The translations under genes and the position numbers were made by a program. DNA of 64,000 nucleotides, taken from assembly GCA_024397995.1 (NCBI GenBank), contig CP073746.1, positions 496,001-560,000 of the forward strand, given 5' to 3'. Of this stretch, positions 42,894 to 51,820 are shown one piece after another; the stretch's first letter is position 1, and each line of letters begins with the position of its first letter. The notes under the pieces are model-generated. The model was not told the DNA's origin, searched no databases, and saw nothing but the letters and a program-made list of their open reading frames with translations. The DNA comes from a bacterium SCSIO 12827. Its GTDB lineage: Bacteria > Pseudomonadota > Alphaproteobacteria > Rhodospirillales > Casp-alpha2.

Positions 42894-44351
42894 TCAGGCG
42901 GCGCGCAGGTCCTGAAGCATGGCGTCGATGGCCTGTTTCAGGCTGTCGGCTTGATTTGACAGATTTGTGGCGGCGGTTGAAACCTCGCCGGCGGCGCTGC
43001 CGGTATCCTCGGACGCGTTGCGCACGGCATTGATGTTGGTCTGGACCTTGTCCGTATGGACGGCGGCGTCCTGGCTGGAGCGCGCTATTTCCTGGGTCGC
43101 GGCGGACTGTTCCTCGACGGCGGCGGCGATCGCTTCGCTGACCGCATTGATTTCGTCGATGGTCGCGGAAATGCCCTGAATCTCGCGCGCCGCGTCTTCC
43201 GACACATTCTGCATGGTGGCGATTTCCCCGGCGATTTCCTGGGTCGCCTTGGCCGTCTGATTGGCCAGATTCTTGACCTCTGACGCGACCACGGCAAAGC
43301 CCTTGCCCGCTTCGCCGGCACGGGCGGCCTCGATGGTGGCATTCAGGGCCAGCAGATTGGTCTGTTCGGCGATATCGTTGATCATCTCCATGACGTTGCC
43401 GATCTTGGCGGCGGCGTCCTTCAGGCGGACCATGGTCTGATCCGTTTCGCGCGCCTTGCGGGAGGCTTCCTGCGCCACGTCATGGGCCCGGCCGACCTGG
43501 CTGGAAACCTCTGCCATGCTGGCGGTCATTTCTTCGGTGGCGCTGGCAACGGTCTGCACGTTGCCGGTTGCCTGTTCGATGGCCGCGGCGGTATCCGTCG
43601 AGTGGGAAAGTGCCTGAGCCGCCAAATCGGTCAGACTCTTCGATACGTCGGACATGCTGCGCGCGTGGTCATTGACATTGACCATGATGGGGCCGACCTG
43701 GCGTTCGAAGCGGGTGGCCATGTCGAGCAGCAGCTTGCGGCGTTCTTCCTGCCCCTCGTGTTCCAGGCGTTCGCGCTCCTGACTTAGCCGTTCGACCTCT
43801 GCCTTGGCCTCCTCGGCGGTGGCGACCGCTTCGGCGCTTTGCCGGAACCCGGTGACCAGACGGAACGTCAGCCAGCTTAGGACGATGGTTTCCATGACGA
43901 CGATGACGGCATGAAGAACGACGCGGAAGAAGTCGGCGCCATCGGGGAAGATGGCATAGGGCAGGGTGAAATTGAGGACCAGATGGTGCACGGCGACCGT
44001 CGCGGCGGCGACCAACACCGCCCGCCAGCAACAGAAGGCGGCGACCATCGCCAGAACGGCGAAAAAGTACATATGTACGTCGATCTGCCAGGCATGACCG
44101 GCGAACAGGTACAACAGAGCGCCGACATTGATCATGGCGCCGGCGGCGATCAGGAAGCGGCTTGCTGCGGCCGTCGGCTGGGTGCGCCACGCGACTGTTG
44201 ATGCAACGGCAACGGCGGCGATGATGCCGGCCCCGGTGATGATGTCGCCCTGTGTCAGCCAGAACGCGAGACCGGCAAGCGGCAGGTGTGCCCAGGCGAA
44301 CAAGACGAAAAATCGGGTTGAGTTGATGCGGAGCTCGTTAAGGGCATCCAT
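42894..44351 (-). CDS. methyl-accepting chemotaxis protein with 6-TM N-terminus
   Basis: 485 residues. Six transmembrane helices (about 14-180) replace the usual periplasmic sensor, then a coiled coil ([19 protein letters not shown]) enters the signalling domain. The hairpin tip that contacts CheA/CheW is intact: [42 protein letters not shown] membrane-embedded signal such as redox state, light or a lipid-soluble compound is likely. ATG 44351 has AAAAGGA upstream. No che genes are nearby. It is 23 bases after a small membrane-protein gene. Confidence 0.92.
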   Translation of the reverse strand: MDALNELRINSTRFFVLFAWAHLPLAGLAFWLTQGDIITGAGIIAAVAVASTVAWRTQPTAAASRFLIAAGAMINVGALLYLFAGHAWQIDVHMYFFAVLAMVAAFCCWRAVLVAAATVAVHHLVLNFTLPYAIFPDGADFFRVVLHAVIVVMETIVLSWLTFRLVTGFRQSAEAVATAEEAKAEVERLSQERERLEHEGQEERRKLLLDMATRFERQVGPIMVNVNDHARSMSDVSKSLTDLAAQALSHSTDTAAAIEQATGNVQTVASATEEMTASMAEVSSQVGRAHDVAQEASRKARETDQTMVRLKDAAAKIGNVMEMINDIAEQTNLLALNATIEAARAGEAGKGFAVVASEVKNLANQTAKATQEIAGEIATMQNVSEDAAREIQGISATIDEINAVSEAIAAAVEEQSAATQEIARSSQDAAVHTDKVQTNINAVRNASEDTGSAAGEVSTAATNLSNQADSLKQAIDAMLQDLRAA

Positions 44352-44374
44352 GATCGGGTTCCTTTTGGTGATCG

Positions 44375-44692
44375 TCAGTTTGCGGCAGGTCGGGTGAGGC
44401 AACTGCCGAGGACCAGCGGATTGATGGTGAGCAAGACGCCCCGGTCGCGGAGGCGGGCCAGGGTTTCCGGGCGGTCAAGGGCGACGACGGCGATGAACGG
44501 CCAAGCCCCTTCGCGGACCAGGCGTCCGCCTGCATCGGCGATGCGGGCCAGGACCTGGGCGCCGTCAAGGCCGGGCGGGAACACGACGCCGACCTGCGGT
44601 TGGCCCGGCACGGGCCGCAGGGTGGCGGCGGCCAGCCATAGAATACAGACGGCGACCAACAATGTGGCCGGCAAGAGATTTCGGAACGTCAT
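44375..44692 (-). CDS. hypothetical single-pass membrane protein
   Basis: 105 residues. One N-terminal helix (about 7-24) is followed by a small periplasmic domain containing [21 protein letters not shown] and [12 protein letters not shown], ending [10 protein letters not shown]. Short alphaproteobacterial proteins with this FPP...AGG...V layout exist without known role. ATG 44692 is the likely start; the longer open frame is an overlap with queA. It directly precedes the chemoreceptor on the same strand and could modulate it. Confidence 0.65.
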   Translation of the reverse strand: MTFRNLLPATLLVAVCILWLAAATLRPVPGQPQVGVVFPPGLDGAQVLARIADAGGRLVREGAWPFIAVVALDRPETLARLRDRGVLLTINPLVLGSCLTRPAAN

Positions 44693-44828
44693 GTCCAGCC
44701 GATGCCTTATGCGGATTTTTCCGCAGGATTGGGTTTCACCGACCTCAAGAGCGGGCGGAGATAAGCATAAACCAGAATGCAATGAAAGCCTTGCCGCAGC
44801 CTGACACGGGCGGCATTGGTCCGGCGGT

Positions 44829-45902
44829 TTATTCGGCGCCGTCGTTGCGGTGCAGCAGGCAGGCATCGCCGTAGGAATAGAAGCGATAGGCATCGGCGAC
44901 GGCATGGGCATAGGCGCTTTGCATACGCTCCAGCCCGGAGAAGGCGGCGACCAGCATGAACAGGGTCGAGCGCGGCAGGTGGAAATTGGTCAGCATCAAA
45001 TCCACGGCGCGGAAGGTGTAGCCCGGGGTGATGAAGATGTCCGTGTCGCCCTTGAAAGGATGGAGCCAGCCTTCGTCGTCGGCCGCCGTTTCCAGCAGCC
45101 GCATGGCGGTGGAGCCGCAGGCCACCACGCGCCCACCGGCAGCCCGCGCCTGGTTGATGAAGGCGGCGGCCTGCGGGCTGATTTCGCCCCATTCCGCATG
45201 CATGACGTGGTGGCGGGTGTCGTCCTCGCGCACGGGCAGGAAGGTGCCGGCGCCCACATGCAGGGTCAGGCTGACCCGCTCGACCCCCCGCGCGTCGAGG
45301 GCGGCCAGCAGCTCCGGCGTGAAATGCAGGGATGCCGTGGGGGCGGCGACGGCGCCGTCGCGGGCGGCGAACAGGGTTTGGTAGTCGTCTTTGTCGGCAT
45401 CGTCGCCCGTGGCTTCGCGCTTGATGTAGGGTGGCAGGGGCATGACGCCGAACTGTTCCAGCGCGTCCTTCAAATCCGGCCCGGCCTTGTTGAAGCGCAG
45501 GACGACCTCGCCGCCGTCGCGCTTATCCACGACGTCGGCGGAAAAACCGGGGGCGAACACGATGTGGTCGCGCGGGCTGAGCTTGCGCGCCGGGCGGGCA
45601 AAGGCCCGCCACAGGCCGTCATCGTCCCATTTGTGCAGGGTGACCTCGACCTTGGGCCCGCCTTCGGGCGGGCCGGGGCGGGACGCGTCGCCGCGCCGCC
45701 CGGTCAGGCGCGCCGGAATCACCCGCGTGTCGTTGACCACCAGCACGTCGCCCGGATTCAACAGCGACGGCAGGTCGCGCACTCCCCGGTCGATCAAGGC
45801 GTCGGGCGTGACCTCCAACAGGCGTGCGGAGTCGCGTGGGCTCGCCGGTTTCTGGGCGATCCGTTCCGGCGGCAGGTCGAAATCAAACAGGTCGGTTTTC
45901 AT
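44829..45902 (-). CDS. queA: tRNA preQ1 ribosyltransferase-isomerase QueA
   Basis: 357 residues; transfers and isomerises the ribose of S-adenosylmethionine onto preQ1-tRNA to give epoxyqueuosine. Diagnostic sequence includes [61 protein letters not shown] and [18 protein letters not shown]. The start precedes the family-typical [11 protein letters not shown]. It is the most distal queuosine gene here, about 2 kb from tgt and separated from it by the chemoreceptor. Confidence 0.96.
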   Translation of the reverse strand: MKTDLFDFDLPPERIAQKPASPRDSARLLEVTPDALIDRGVRDLPSLLNPGDVLVVNDTRVIPARLTGRRGDASRPGPPEGGPKVEVTLHKWDDDGLWRAFARPARKLSPRDHIVFAPGFSADVVDKRDGGEVVLRFNKAGPDLKDALEQFGVMPLPPYIKREATGDDADKDDYQTLFAARDGAVAAPTASLHFTPELLAALDARGVERVSLTLHVGAGTFLPVREDDTRHHVMHAEWGEISPQAAAFINQARAAGGRVVACGSTAMRLLETAADDEGWLHPFKGDTDIFITPGYTFRAVDLMLTNFHLPRSTLFMLVAAFSGLERMQSAYAHAVADAYRFYSYGDACLLHRNDGAE

Positions 45903-46013
45903 GGGGGGCGAAACTTAAGACAATGCGTGCGGATTGTCAGGAGATTCCTGGCGGGCTAACGTTGATCTTCATCGGGTCCTGGGGGGGGGACCGTTCGGAA
46001 CAAGGGGTTTTCC

Positions 46014-46229
46014 ATGGTCAGACTGATTCTTGCGATTTTGATTCCGTGGTTCGTGTTCTTCACGATCGGCCGCCCGATCCAGGGCATCATCTGCTTGATT
46101 CTGCAGTTGTCGCTGATCGGCTGGGTCCCGGCGGCGATCTGGGCCGTCTGGGCGCTCAACAACTACAACACGGACAAGAAGATCGCCCAGGCCGGCATGG
46201 GCGGCATGCCGGGCGACGGCGACAGCTGA
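46014..46229 (+). CDS. YqaE/Pmp3-like small membrane protein
   Basis: 71 residues with two transmembrane helices: RLILAILIPWFVFF and IQGIICLILQLSLIGWVPAAIWAVWAL. This hairpin with a short polar tail is the YqaE/Pmp3 layout, usually tied to membrane potential or stress, although the PGIIHA motif is only approximated by VPAAIWA. AAGGGG precedes the ATG. Tail residues DKKIAQAGMGGMPGDGDS are soluble. Confidence 0.68.
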   Translation: MVRLILAILIPWFVFFTIGRPIQGIICLILQLSLIGWVPAAIWAVWALNNYNTDKKIAQAGMGGMPGDGDS

Positions 46230-46246
46230 CCCGTTCTTCCTGGTGA

Positions 46247-46534
46247 TTAAGGCCGGGGGCCGAAAATGTCCCCGCGCCGCAGGCGCGCCAGATGCGCATT
46301 CGCCGCCCCGGCGAAGCGGTTCAGAAGCATGCGCAGGATGCGGCTGACGATCACGAAGGCGACGGACGGCCAGACGTAGGGCTCCCACCATTCGATGGCG
46401 TGGGGCGCGCCACCGAACAGGGTGATCTCCTCGCGCACGGACAGGATGCCGTAAAGGCCCGCGGCCGCCGCCGCCGCCACGGTCCAGGCCACGTAGCGCC
46501 CGTAGCGCATGACTTGACGCATCAGGAACCACAT
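46247..46534 (-). CDS. hypothetical small membrane protein
   Basis: 95 residues with a near-perfect AAGGAGG seven or so bases before the ATG. One N-terminal helix (YVAWTVAAAAAAGLYGIL) and a second, weaker hydrophobic segment (YVWPSVAFVIVSRILRML). The rest is Arg-rich. No domain is recognised. It is downstream of the Gfo/Idh/MocA-type gene on the same strand direction but 30 bases from its stop, so the two may be co-transcribed. Confidence 0.65.
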   Translation of the reverse strand: MWFLMRQVMRYGRYVAWTVAAAAAAGLYGILSVREEITLFGGAPHAIEWWEPYVWPSVAFVIVSRILRMLLNRFAGAANAHLARLRRGDIFGPRP

Positions 46535-46564
46535 GGCCGGTGACCTCCTTGGGCCAGCGCCCGC

Positions 46565-47560
46565 CTAGACGTCTTTCAGCAGAACCGGCTGGCCGCTTTC
46601 AGCCCCTCGGATGACGGCTTCCAGCACCGCCGTGCCGTGCACGGCCTCGGCCGGGGGCAGGGGGTAGGCGGCCTTGCCCGTGCAGGCATCGGCGAAGGCT
46701 TCCAGTTCCGCGCGCTCCATGTCGAAGGGTCCGTATTCGATCATCTCTTCCTTGCCCGGCGTGCCGTCGGCCGCGACCTTGCAGACGAACAGGCGGTCAT
46801 AGCTGTGCATTTCCGCCCAGCCGCCGGTACCGAAGACCTGAATGCGCCAGATCGGCGCCGTCGCCGTCAGGGTGCCCAGGTAGCCTGTGGCGCCCGAGGC
46901 GAAGCGCAGCATCACCGAGGTCGTGTCGTCGGTGGGGATTTTCAGGAACTGACGGTCCGACCGAGCCGTGACCTCGTCGACCGCGCCCATCAGATAGATC
47001 ATGGCGTCGACGACGTGTATGCCCATGGGCGTCATGCCGCCGGCCGGGCTTTCATCGACCTGGGCGCGCCAGCTGTCGGGCCCGTAGCGCAGGCCGCCGG
47101 AGCCGCTCAAATTGCCTTCGATATGAAGAATCTGGCCAAGCGCGCCGCTGGTGATCATGTCCTTGATCTTCAGCGTGATCGGATGGAAACGCCGGTTGTG
47201 GCCAAGCGCCAGAACCACCCCCGCGGCCTCGGCCGCGTCGGCGGCGGCCTGGGCGCTGTCGCGGTCCAGGGTGAAGGGTTTTTCGATGAAGATCTGCTTC
47301 CCCGCGGCGGCGGCGGCGATCACCTGATCCGCGTGCTGGCTGTGCGGGGTGGCCAGGATCACCGCGTCCAGGTCCGGGTCGTTCAACAGGTCGGCCAGGC
47401 CGTCGCGCAGGTCGATGCCCTTCTCGGCGCAGAACGCCTCGGCCCGGGCCTTGCGGCCCGTACAGCCGGCGGTAATGGTAATTTTGTCGCTTTTGCCGTG
47501 AACGGAATTGACGAGGGTCTGGCCCCAACGGCCCAGTCCGGCGATGCCTGCTTTGATCAT
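46565..47560 (-). CDS. Gfo/Idh/MocA-family oxidoreductase
   Basis: 331 residues. An N-terminal Rossmann domain (MIKAGIAGLGRWGQTLV, then ILATPHSQHADQV and IFIEKPFTLD) is followed by the C-terminal alpha/beta dimerisation domain with GGMTPMGIHVVDAMIYLMG. The EKP motif gives the family its catalytic Lys. Sugar or polyol oxidation with NAD(P) is typical; the substrate is unknown. ATG 47560 has GGGAAGGGAA upstream. A much longer frame upstream is antisense to the exporter gene. Confidence 0.87.
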   Translation of the reverse strand: MIKAGIAGLGRWGQTLVNSVHGKSDKITITAGCTGRKARAEAFCAEKGIDLRDGLADLLNDPDLDAVILATPHSQHADQVIAAAAAGKQIFIEKPFTLDRDSAQAAADAAEAAGVVLALGHNRRFHPITLKIKDMITSGALGQILHIEGNLSGSGGLRYGPDSWRAQVDESPAGGMTPMGIHVVDAMIYLMGAVDEVTARSDRQFLKIPTDDTTSVMLRFASGATGYLGTLTATAPIWRIQVFGTGGWAEMHSYDRLFVCKVAADGTPGKEEMIEYGPFDMERAELEAFADACTGKAAYPLPPAEAVHGTAVLEAVIRGAESGQPVLLKDV

Positions 47561-47656
47561 GGTGACGGTTCCCTTCCCCAAGGATTGTATGCAATTGGCC
47601 CCATATCGGGGCGACGACCATATTGCCAGACCTTGACCCGCGTCTATAGTGAAGCC

Positions 47657-48598
47657 ATGACGACGACCCGGGACCTCAGCGATCAAGCGACACCGGCAGG
47701 TCCCCGGGAAGTCGACAACTGCCGGGGCATGCTGTTCATGATGGTGGGGGCGGGGCTGATTGCCTGCCTGCACGCGTTGGTCCGCGACGTCACACAGGAA
47801 CTGCACCCCTTCGAAGTCGCCTTTTTCCGCAACGTGGTCGTGCTGATCGCCTTGACGCCGCTGTTGCTGCGCCAGGATCGGCACGCATGGAAAAGCAAGC
47901 GGCCGGATCTGCAACTGGTGCGCGGCGTGGTCGGCTTGGGCGCCATGCTGACCTGGTTCTATACCTTGTCCCTGGTGCCTGTCGGCGATGCCACGGCGCT
48001 CAGCTTCACGGTCGTGCTGTTCACCTCCTTGGGGGCTGTGGTCATGCTGCGGGAGAAGATGGGCATTCGCCGCTGGGGGGCTCTGTTCGTCGGTTTCATC
48101 GGCATGACGATCATCATCCGCCCCGGGTTTCACGAGATCAGTGCGGGATATTTGTGGGCGTTGGGGTCGACGGTGCTCTGGGCCTGGGCGTTGCTGTTGG
48201 TGAAAATCCTGTCGCGCTACGATTCCCCGGTCACCATCGTGTTCTATTCCTCGGTCTATTTCACGCCGGCGACGCTGATCTTGGCGCTGTTCGTCTGGGA
48301 ATGGCCGACCTGGGCCCAGTTCGGCGAGATGATCGCCATTGGGCTGATCGCGGCGCTGGCCCATCTCGCCATGGCCAAGGCCATGCAACTGGGCGAGGCG
48401 ACCGCCGTGCTGCCCGCCGACTTCACGCGGTTGCTGTGGGCGGCGGGGTTGGGCTATGTGATGTTCGGCGAGTTTCCGGATTTATGGACCTGGATCGGCG
48501 GTACCGTGGTGTTCTGTTCGACCCTTTACATCACCTATCGGGAATCCCGGGCGAAGGGGTCGGCCGATGGGGCTACCCTGAAAACCACCGAAGGCTAG
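47657..48598 (+). CDS. EamA-family (DMT) transporter
   Basis: 313 residues with ten predicted helices in two EamA repeats; MLFMMVGAGLIACLHALVRD opens the first and GYLWALGSTVLWAWALLLVK the second. The conserved WFYTLSLVPVGDATALSFTVVLFTSLGAV matches RhaT/RarD-like alphaproteobacterial exporters. It is divergent from the oxidoreductase gene and converges on the CoA-transferase gene. The open frame extends far upstream but antisense to the neighbouring gene, so ATG 47657 is used. Confidence 0.86.
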   Translation: MTTTRDLSDQATPAGPREVDNCRGMLFMMVGAGLIACLHALVRDVTQELHPFEVAFFRNVVVLIALTPLLLRQDRHAWKSKRPDLQLVRGVVGLGAMLTWFYTLSLVPVGDATALSFTVVLFTSLGAVVMLREKMGIRRWGALFVGFIGMTIIIRPGFHEISAGYLWALGSTVLWAWALLLVKILSRYDSPVTIVFYSSVYFTPATLILALFVWEWPTWAQFGEMIAIGLIAALAHLAMAKAMQLGEATAVLPADFTRLLWAAGLGYVMFGEFPDLWTWIGGTVVFCSTLYITYRESRAKGSADGATLKTTEG

Positions 48599-48605
48599 GT
48601 CGGCC

Positions 48606-50015
48606 CTAAATCGGCCACGCGGGCGGATGGGTGCCGAGGGGCGCCGCCGGCAGGTCCCAGCGCGGCGGCGTTTCCGACATCTGCACGACCGGTTTCAGGT
48701 GTTCCATGGGCCCCCAGGCGGTGTCGTGGATTTCCATCAGATCCTTGACGTCGTCGTAGTCGGGCTCCGCCAGTTGCTTGGCGGCATCATCGCTGACCCG
48801 TCCCAGACGATCGATCCAATGGCCGCTTTGCGCCAATGACAGGCGGACCAGCCAGCTGCCGCCGATGGTGGCGCGGCGGCGCAGGGCCTCCATGGCGCCG
48901 AAGGCGGCGAGGTATCCGGAGACATAATCGAGCGCCTGCGCCGGCAGATGGCGGGGCGTCTCCGGCCCACCATGTTCCGCGGCGATGCCCATGGCGCATT
49001 GGGCCAGGGAATCGAAGCCCCGGCGATGAGCCCAGGGGCCTTCGTGGCCCCAGGCGCTCAGGCTGACGAAGACGATCCCGGGACGCAGTTCGGCCAGGCG
49101 CTCCGGCGCTACGCCGCGCCCGGCCAGGGTGCCCGGGCGATGGCCCTGGGTGACCACGTCGGCCTGTTTGATCAGGGCGTCGAGGGTATCGGGTGCACCC
49201 GGGTCGCGCAGATCCAGATTGGCGGCCAGCTTGCCGTGGCCGGTGTCGCGCAGCAGGCTGTCGTCGTCCGGGCGGTCGGGCCGGCCGATACGCATGACCT
49301 GTGCCCCGTGCTCCGCCAGGGTGCGCCCGCAGACCGGCCCGGCGATGACGCGCACCAGTTCCAGGGCGCGGATGCCGGACAGCGGGCGGTCGCCGGCCGG
49401 CAGGGGTTGCACCGGCGCGTCGCCGATTTTCTCTATACTTATAAGTGGCAGGCCCGCGACCGCTTTGCCCTGGGGATGGGCGGCCCATTCGTCCTTGCTG
49501 CGGATCATGAAGGCGCAGAGATTTCGTTCCGCCACGGCAGCCTCGAACGCGGCGGCGTCCCAGGTGCCAAGCGCCGCGGTAACTGCCGCCCGGTTGGATG
49601 AGCAACCCAGGATGTCGAGAATACCCTCGGCCAGCCAGGGGTAGTTGCAGTGAAGCTGGACCCAGCGTCCGTCGGCGCAGCGGTAGAGGCCTGAGATATC
49701 CGCCCAGGCGGCTCCGAAACCGGCCGTTCCCACGCGGACATGGCGATTGGAGCGCATGGCCAGCGCCGCCGCGCGGAGATCAACGGAAATATCCTGCGTC
49801 TGCCCGGTCTTCAGGCACCACAGGGCGTCGGCGGCCAGCCCGACCGCGCCCAGCACCGCCGCCCCGGCGGTGGCCACGCGGAAAGTTGTGGGTAACTGGG
49901 GATCCGCGCCAGTGAAGACAGGAGTGTCGGAAGCCCGCCCTTCCCAGCCCACGGCGTCTAGAATTTCGGTCAATGCTTGCTGGGATGAAGACGGCGCTGG
50001 CATAGCTTCGAACAT
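48606..50015 (-). CDS. CaiB/BaiF-type CoA-transferase, double-domain
   Basis: 469 residues. Two CoA-transferase family III segments are seen. The N-terminal one (about 40-190) has ALWCLKTGQTQDISVDLRAAAL and GRWVQLHCNYPWLA. The C-terminal one has LSGIRALELVRVIAGPVCGRTLAEHGAQVMRI, GKLAANLDLRDP and GIVFVSLSAWGHEGPWAHRRGFD. A fused or duplicated layout like this occurs in some family III proteins. Starts at 50015 or 50003 are equally likely. It is divergent from the ABC importer operon across 174 bases and may feed on its products, but the CoA substrate is unknown. Confidence 0.83.
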   Translation of the reverse strand: MFEAMPAPSSSQQALTEILDAVGWEGRASDTPVFTGADPQLPTTFRVATAGAAVLGAVGLAADALWCLKTGQTQDISVDLRAAALAMRSNRHVRVGTAGFGAAWADISGLYRCADGRWVQLHCNYPWLAEGILDILGCSSNRAAVTAALGTWDAAAFEAAVAERNLCAFMIRSKDEWAAHPQGKAVAGLPLISIEKIGDAPVQPLPAGDRPLSGIRALELVRVIAGPVCGRTLAEHGAQVMRIGRPDRPDDDSLLRDTGHGKLAANLDLRDPGAPDTLDALIKQADVVTQGHRPGTLAGRGVAPERLAELRPGIVFVSLSAWGHEGPWAHRRGFDSLAQCAMGIAAEHGGPETPRHLPAQALDYVSGYLAAFGAMEALRRRATIGGSWLVRLSLAQSGHWIDRLGRVSDDAAKQLAEPDYDDVKDLMEIHDTAWGPMEHLKPVVQMSETPPRWDLPAAPLGTHPPAWPI

Positions 50016-50030
50016 GTTTTTGGACTCATT

Positions 50031-50062
50031 AAGGATGCACATTTGGGTACTTATACATCCTT
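50031..50062. promoter_or_regulatory. interrupted palindrome in the divergent CoA-transferase/ABC gap
   Basis: AAGGATG (50031-50037) and CATCCTT (50056-50062) are perfect 7-bp arms 18 bases apart; the inner flanks also partly match (GCACA with TATAC). Placed between divergent genes, it looks like an operator for a dimeric regulator controlling the ABC operon, the CoA-transferase, or both. Confidence 0.42.
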
Positions 50063-50189
50063 GCATTCATGCGGCCTATGCTTTGAAATGCGCTCAGCCT
50101 CTCATGACAGGGACGGCCAGGATTGCCGACCAGAAGTTACAAAGGCGTAAGCCACGGGCGGCAGGGAATTGAACCAAGGGAGGACGAAT

Positions 50190-51728
50190 ATGTTTCGTCA
50201 AATTTTGAAGGGCCTGCCGGTCGCGGCGGTTGCGCTGGGTATCAGCGCGGGCGCGGCACTCGCCGGCAAGGCCAATGATACGCTTACCTGGGTGACCGAC
50301 CGCGAATCTCCTGTCGTCGATCCCTACTTCAACCGTACCCGTGAACTGGTCATCATCGGCAACACGGCCTGGGACGGCCTGCTGTTCCGCGACCTCAAGA
50401 CCGGCAAGTTCGTGCCGCTTCTGGCCAAATCCTACAAATGGGTCGATAACGTGACCCTGGACTTTGAACTGCGCGAAAACGTCAAATTCCACGACGGCTC
50501 CAGCTTTGGTCCGGAAGACGTGATCTACACGGTGGACTTTACCACCAACAAGGACAACGGCATCGTCACGCTGAAGAACGTCAGCTGGATGAAATCGGCC
50601 GAGAAAACCGGCCCGAACAGCATTCGCATTCACCTGCACAAACCGTTCCCGGCGGCCCTGGCGTATCTCGCGCAGGCCGTGCCCATCCTGAACGCCGGCC
50701 ATTACGACAAGGCGCCGATGACTCAGGACGGCAAAAAGGACTTCGGCGCGGTCAAGCCGAACGGCACCGGCCCCTACAAGATCACCGAAATCGTACCGGG
50801 CGAGAAGATCGTCATGGTCCGCAACGACGACTATTTCGACGGCAGCCCCAAAGGCAAGCCGGCGATCAAGAATCTGGTCTATCGCACGATCAAGGAAATG
50901 AACACGCAGATGGCCGAACTTCTGACCGGCGGCGTGGACTGGATCTGGGACGTGCCGAAGGATCAGGCCGAGAAGCTCAACGCTTCCGGGCAGGTGGATG
51001 TCGTAAACGCCAAGACGATGCGCATCAGCTATCTGGCGTTCGATGTCGACGGTTCGTCTGACGTCAAGGCGTTCAAGGACCAGCGCGTGCGTCAGGCTAT
51101 CGCGCATGCGATCAACCGGGAGTCCATCGTCAAGAACCTGGTCGGCGAAGCGGCGGCGGTGATCAACACCCCCTGCCACCCGGATCAGGTCGCCTGCGCG
51201 CAGGACGTGTCGGGCTATGAATACGACCCCGCCAAGGCCAAGAAGCTGTTGGCCGAAGCCGGTTATCCCGATGGGTTCGAATTCGACATCTACGCCTATC
51301 GTCAGCGTGAATTCACCGAAGCCGTGATCTCCGATCTCGCCAAGATCGGCGTCAAGGCGAAGCTGAGCTTCATGCAGTACCGCAAGCTGCGCGGTCTGGC
51401 GCAGAACGGCGTGACCCCGGTCCATCACATGACCTGGGGCTCCTACTCGATCCCGGATGCGTCGGCCTGCGCCGGGGTGTTCTTCTCGGGCGGCAAGGAC
51501 GATCCGGCCAACGACCCGAAGGTCAATGAGCTGATCAATAAGGCCGGAAACCTGACCGATCAGGGCGAACGTGAAAAGCTCTATAGCGAGGCGTTCAACA
51601 TCATCGCCAAGAACGTCTATTGGCTGCCGATGTTCACCTACGCCAAGAACTACGCCTACAACAAGGATCTCTCCATCGAAACGACGTCGGACGAGATCCC
51701 GCGCTTCTACACCGCGAAGTGGAAGTAA
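50190..51728 (+). CDS. ABC transporter substrate-binding protein (family 5, Dpp/Opp type)
   Basis: 512 residues. A signal peptide (about 1-25, cleavage near AALAG) precedes a family-5 solute-binding fold: DTLTWVTDRESPVVDPYF, KFVPLLAKSYKWVDNVTLDFELRENVKFHDG, and GTGPYKITEIVPGEKI. It binds peptides, opines or amides in the periplasm. ATG 50190 has GGGAGGA upstream. It is the first gene of a twelve-kilobase operon of importer and hydrolases. Confidence 0.94.
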   Translation: MFRQILKGLPVAAVALGISAGAALAGKANDTLTWVTDRESPVVDPYFNRTRELVIIGNTAWDGLLFRDLKTGKFVPLLAKSYKWVDNVTLDFELRENVKFHDGSSFGPEDVIYTVDFTTNKDNGIVTLKNVSWMKSAEKTGPNSIRIHLHKPFPAALAYLAQAVPILNAGHYDKAPMTQDGKKDFGAVKPNGTGPYKITEIVPGEKIVMVRNDDYFDGSPKGKPAIKNLVYRTIKEMNTQMAELLTGGVDWIWDVPKDQAEKLNASGQVDVVNAKTMRISYLAFDVDGSSDVKAFKDQRVRQAIAHAINRESIVKNLVGEAAAVINTPCHPDQVACAQDVSGYEYDPAKAKKLLAEAGYPDGFEFDIYAYRQREFTEAVISDLAKIGVKAKLSFMQYRKLRGLAQNGVTPVHHMTWGSYSIPDASACAGVFFSGGKDDPANDPKVNELINKAGNLTDQGEREKLYSEAFNIIAKNVYWLPMFTYAKNYAYNKDLSIETTSDEIPRFYTAKWK

Positions 51729-51820
51729 CTTTCGTCTGAATGGCGATATCGCCCGGCGGTCCCGTAAGGGCCGCCGGGTCGCCGTTCGAATTCCAGGGGG
51801 GCGGTACGGATGGGCGAAAC

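Noticed and set aside
44710-44725. TGCGGA-TTTT-TCCGCA hairpin downstream of queA
   Set aside because: Six-base stem without a T-run on the minus strand; too weak to call a terminator.
46637-47656. N-terminal extension of the second DMT exporter
   Set aside because: The extension is antisense to the Gfo/Idh/MocA-type gene; ATG 47657 begins the transporter.
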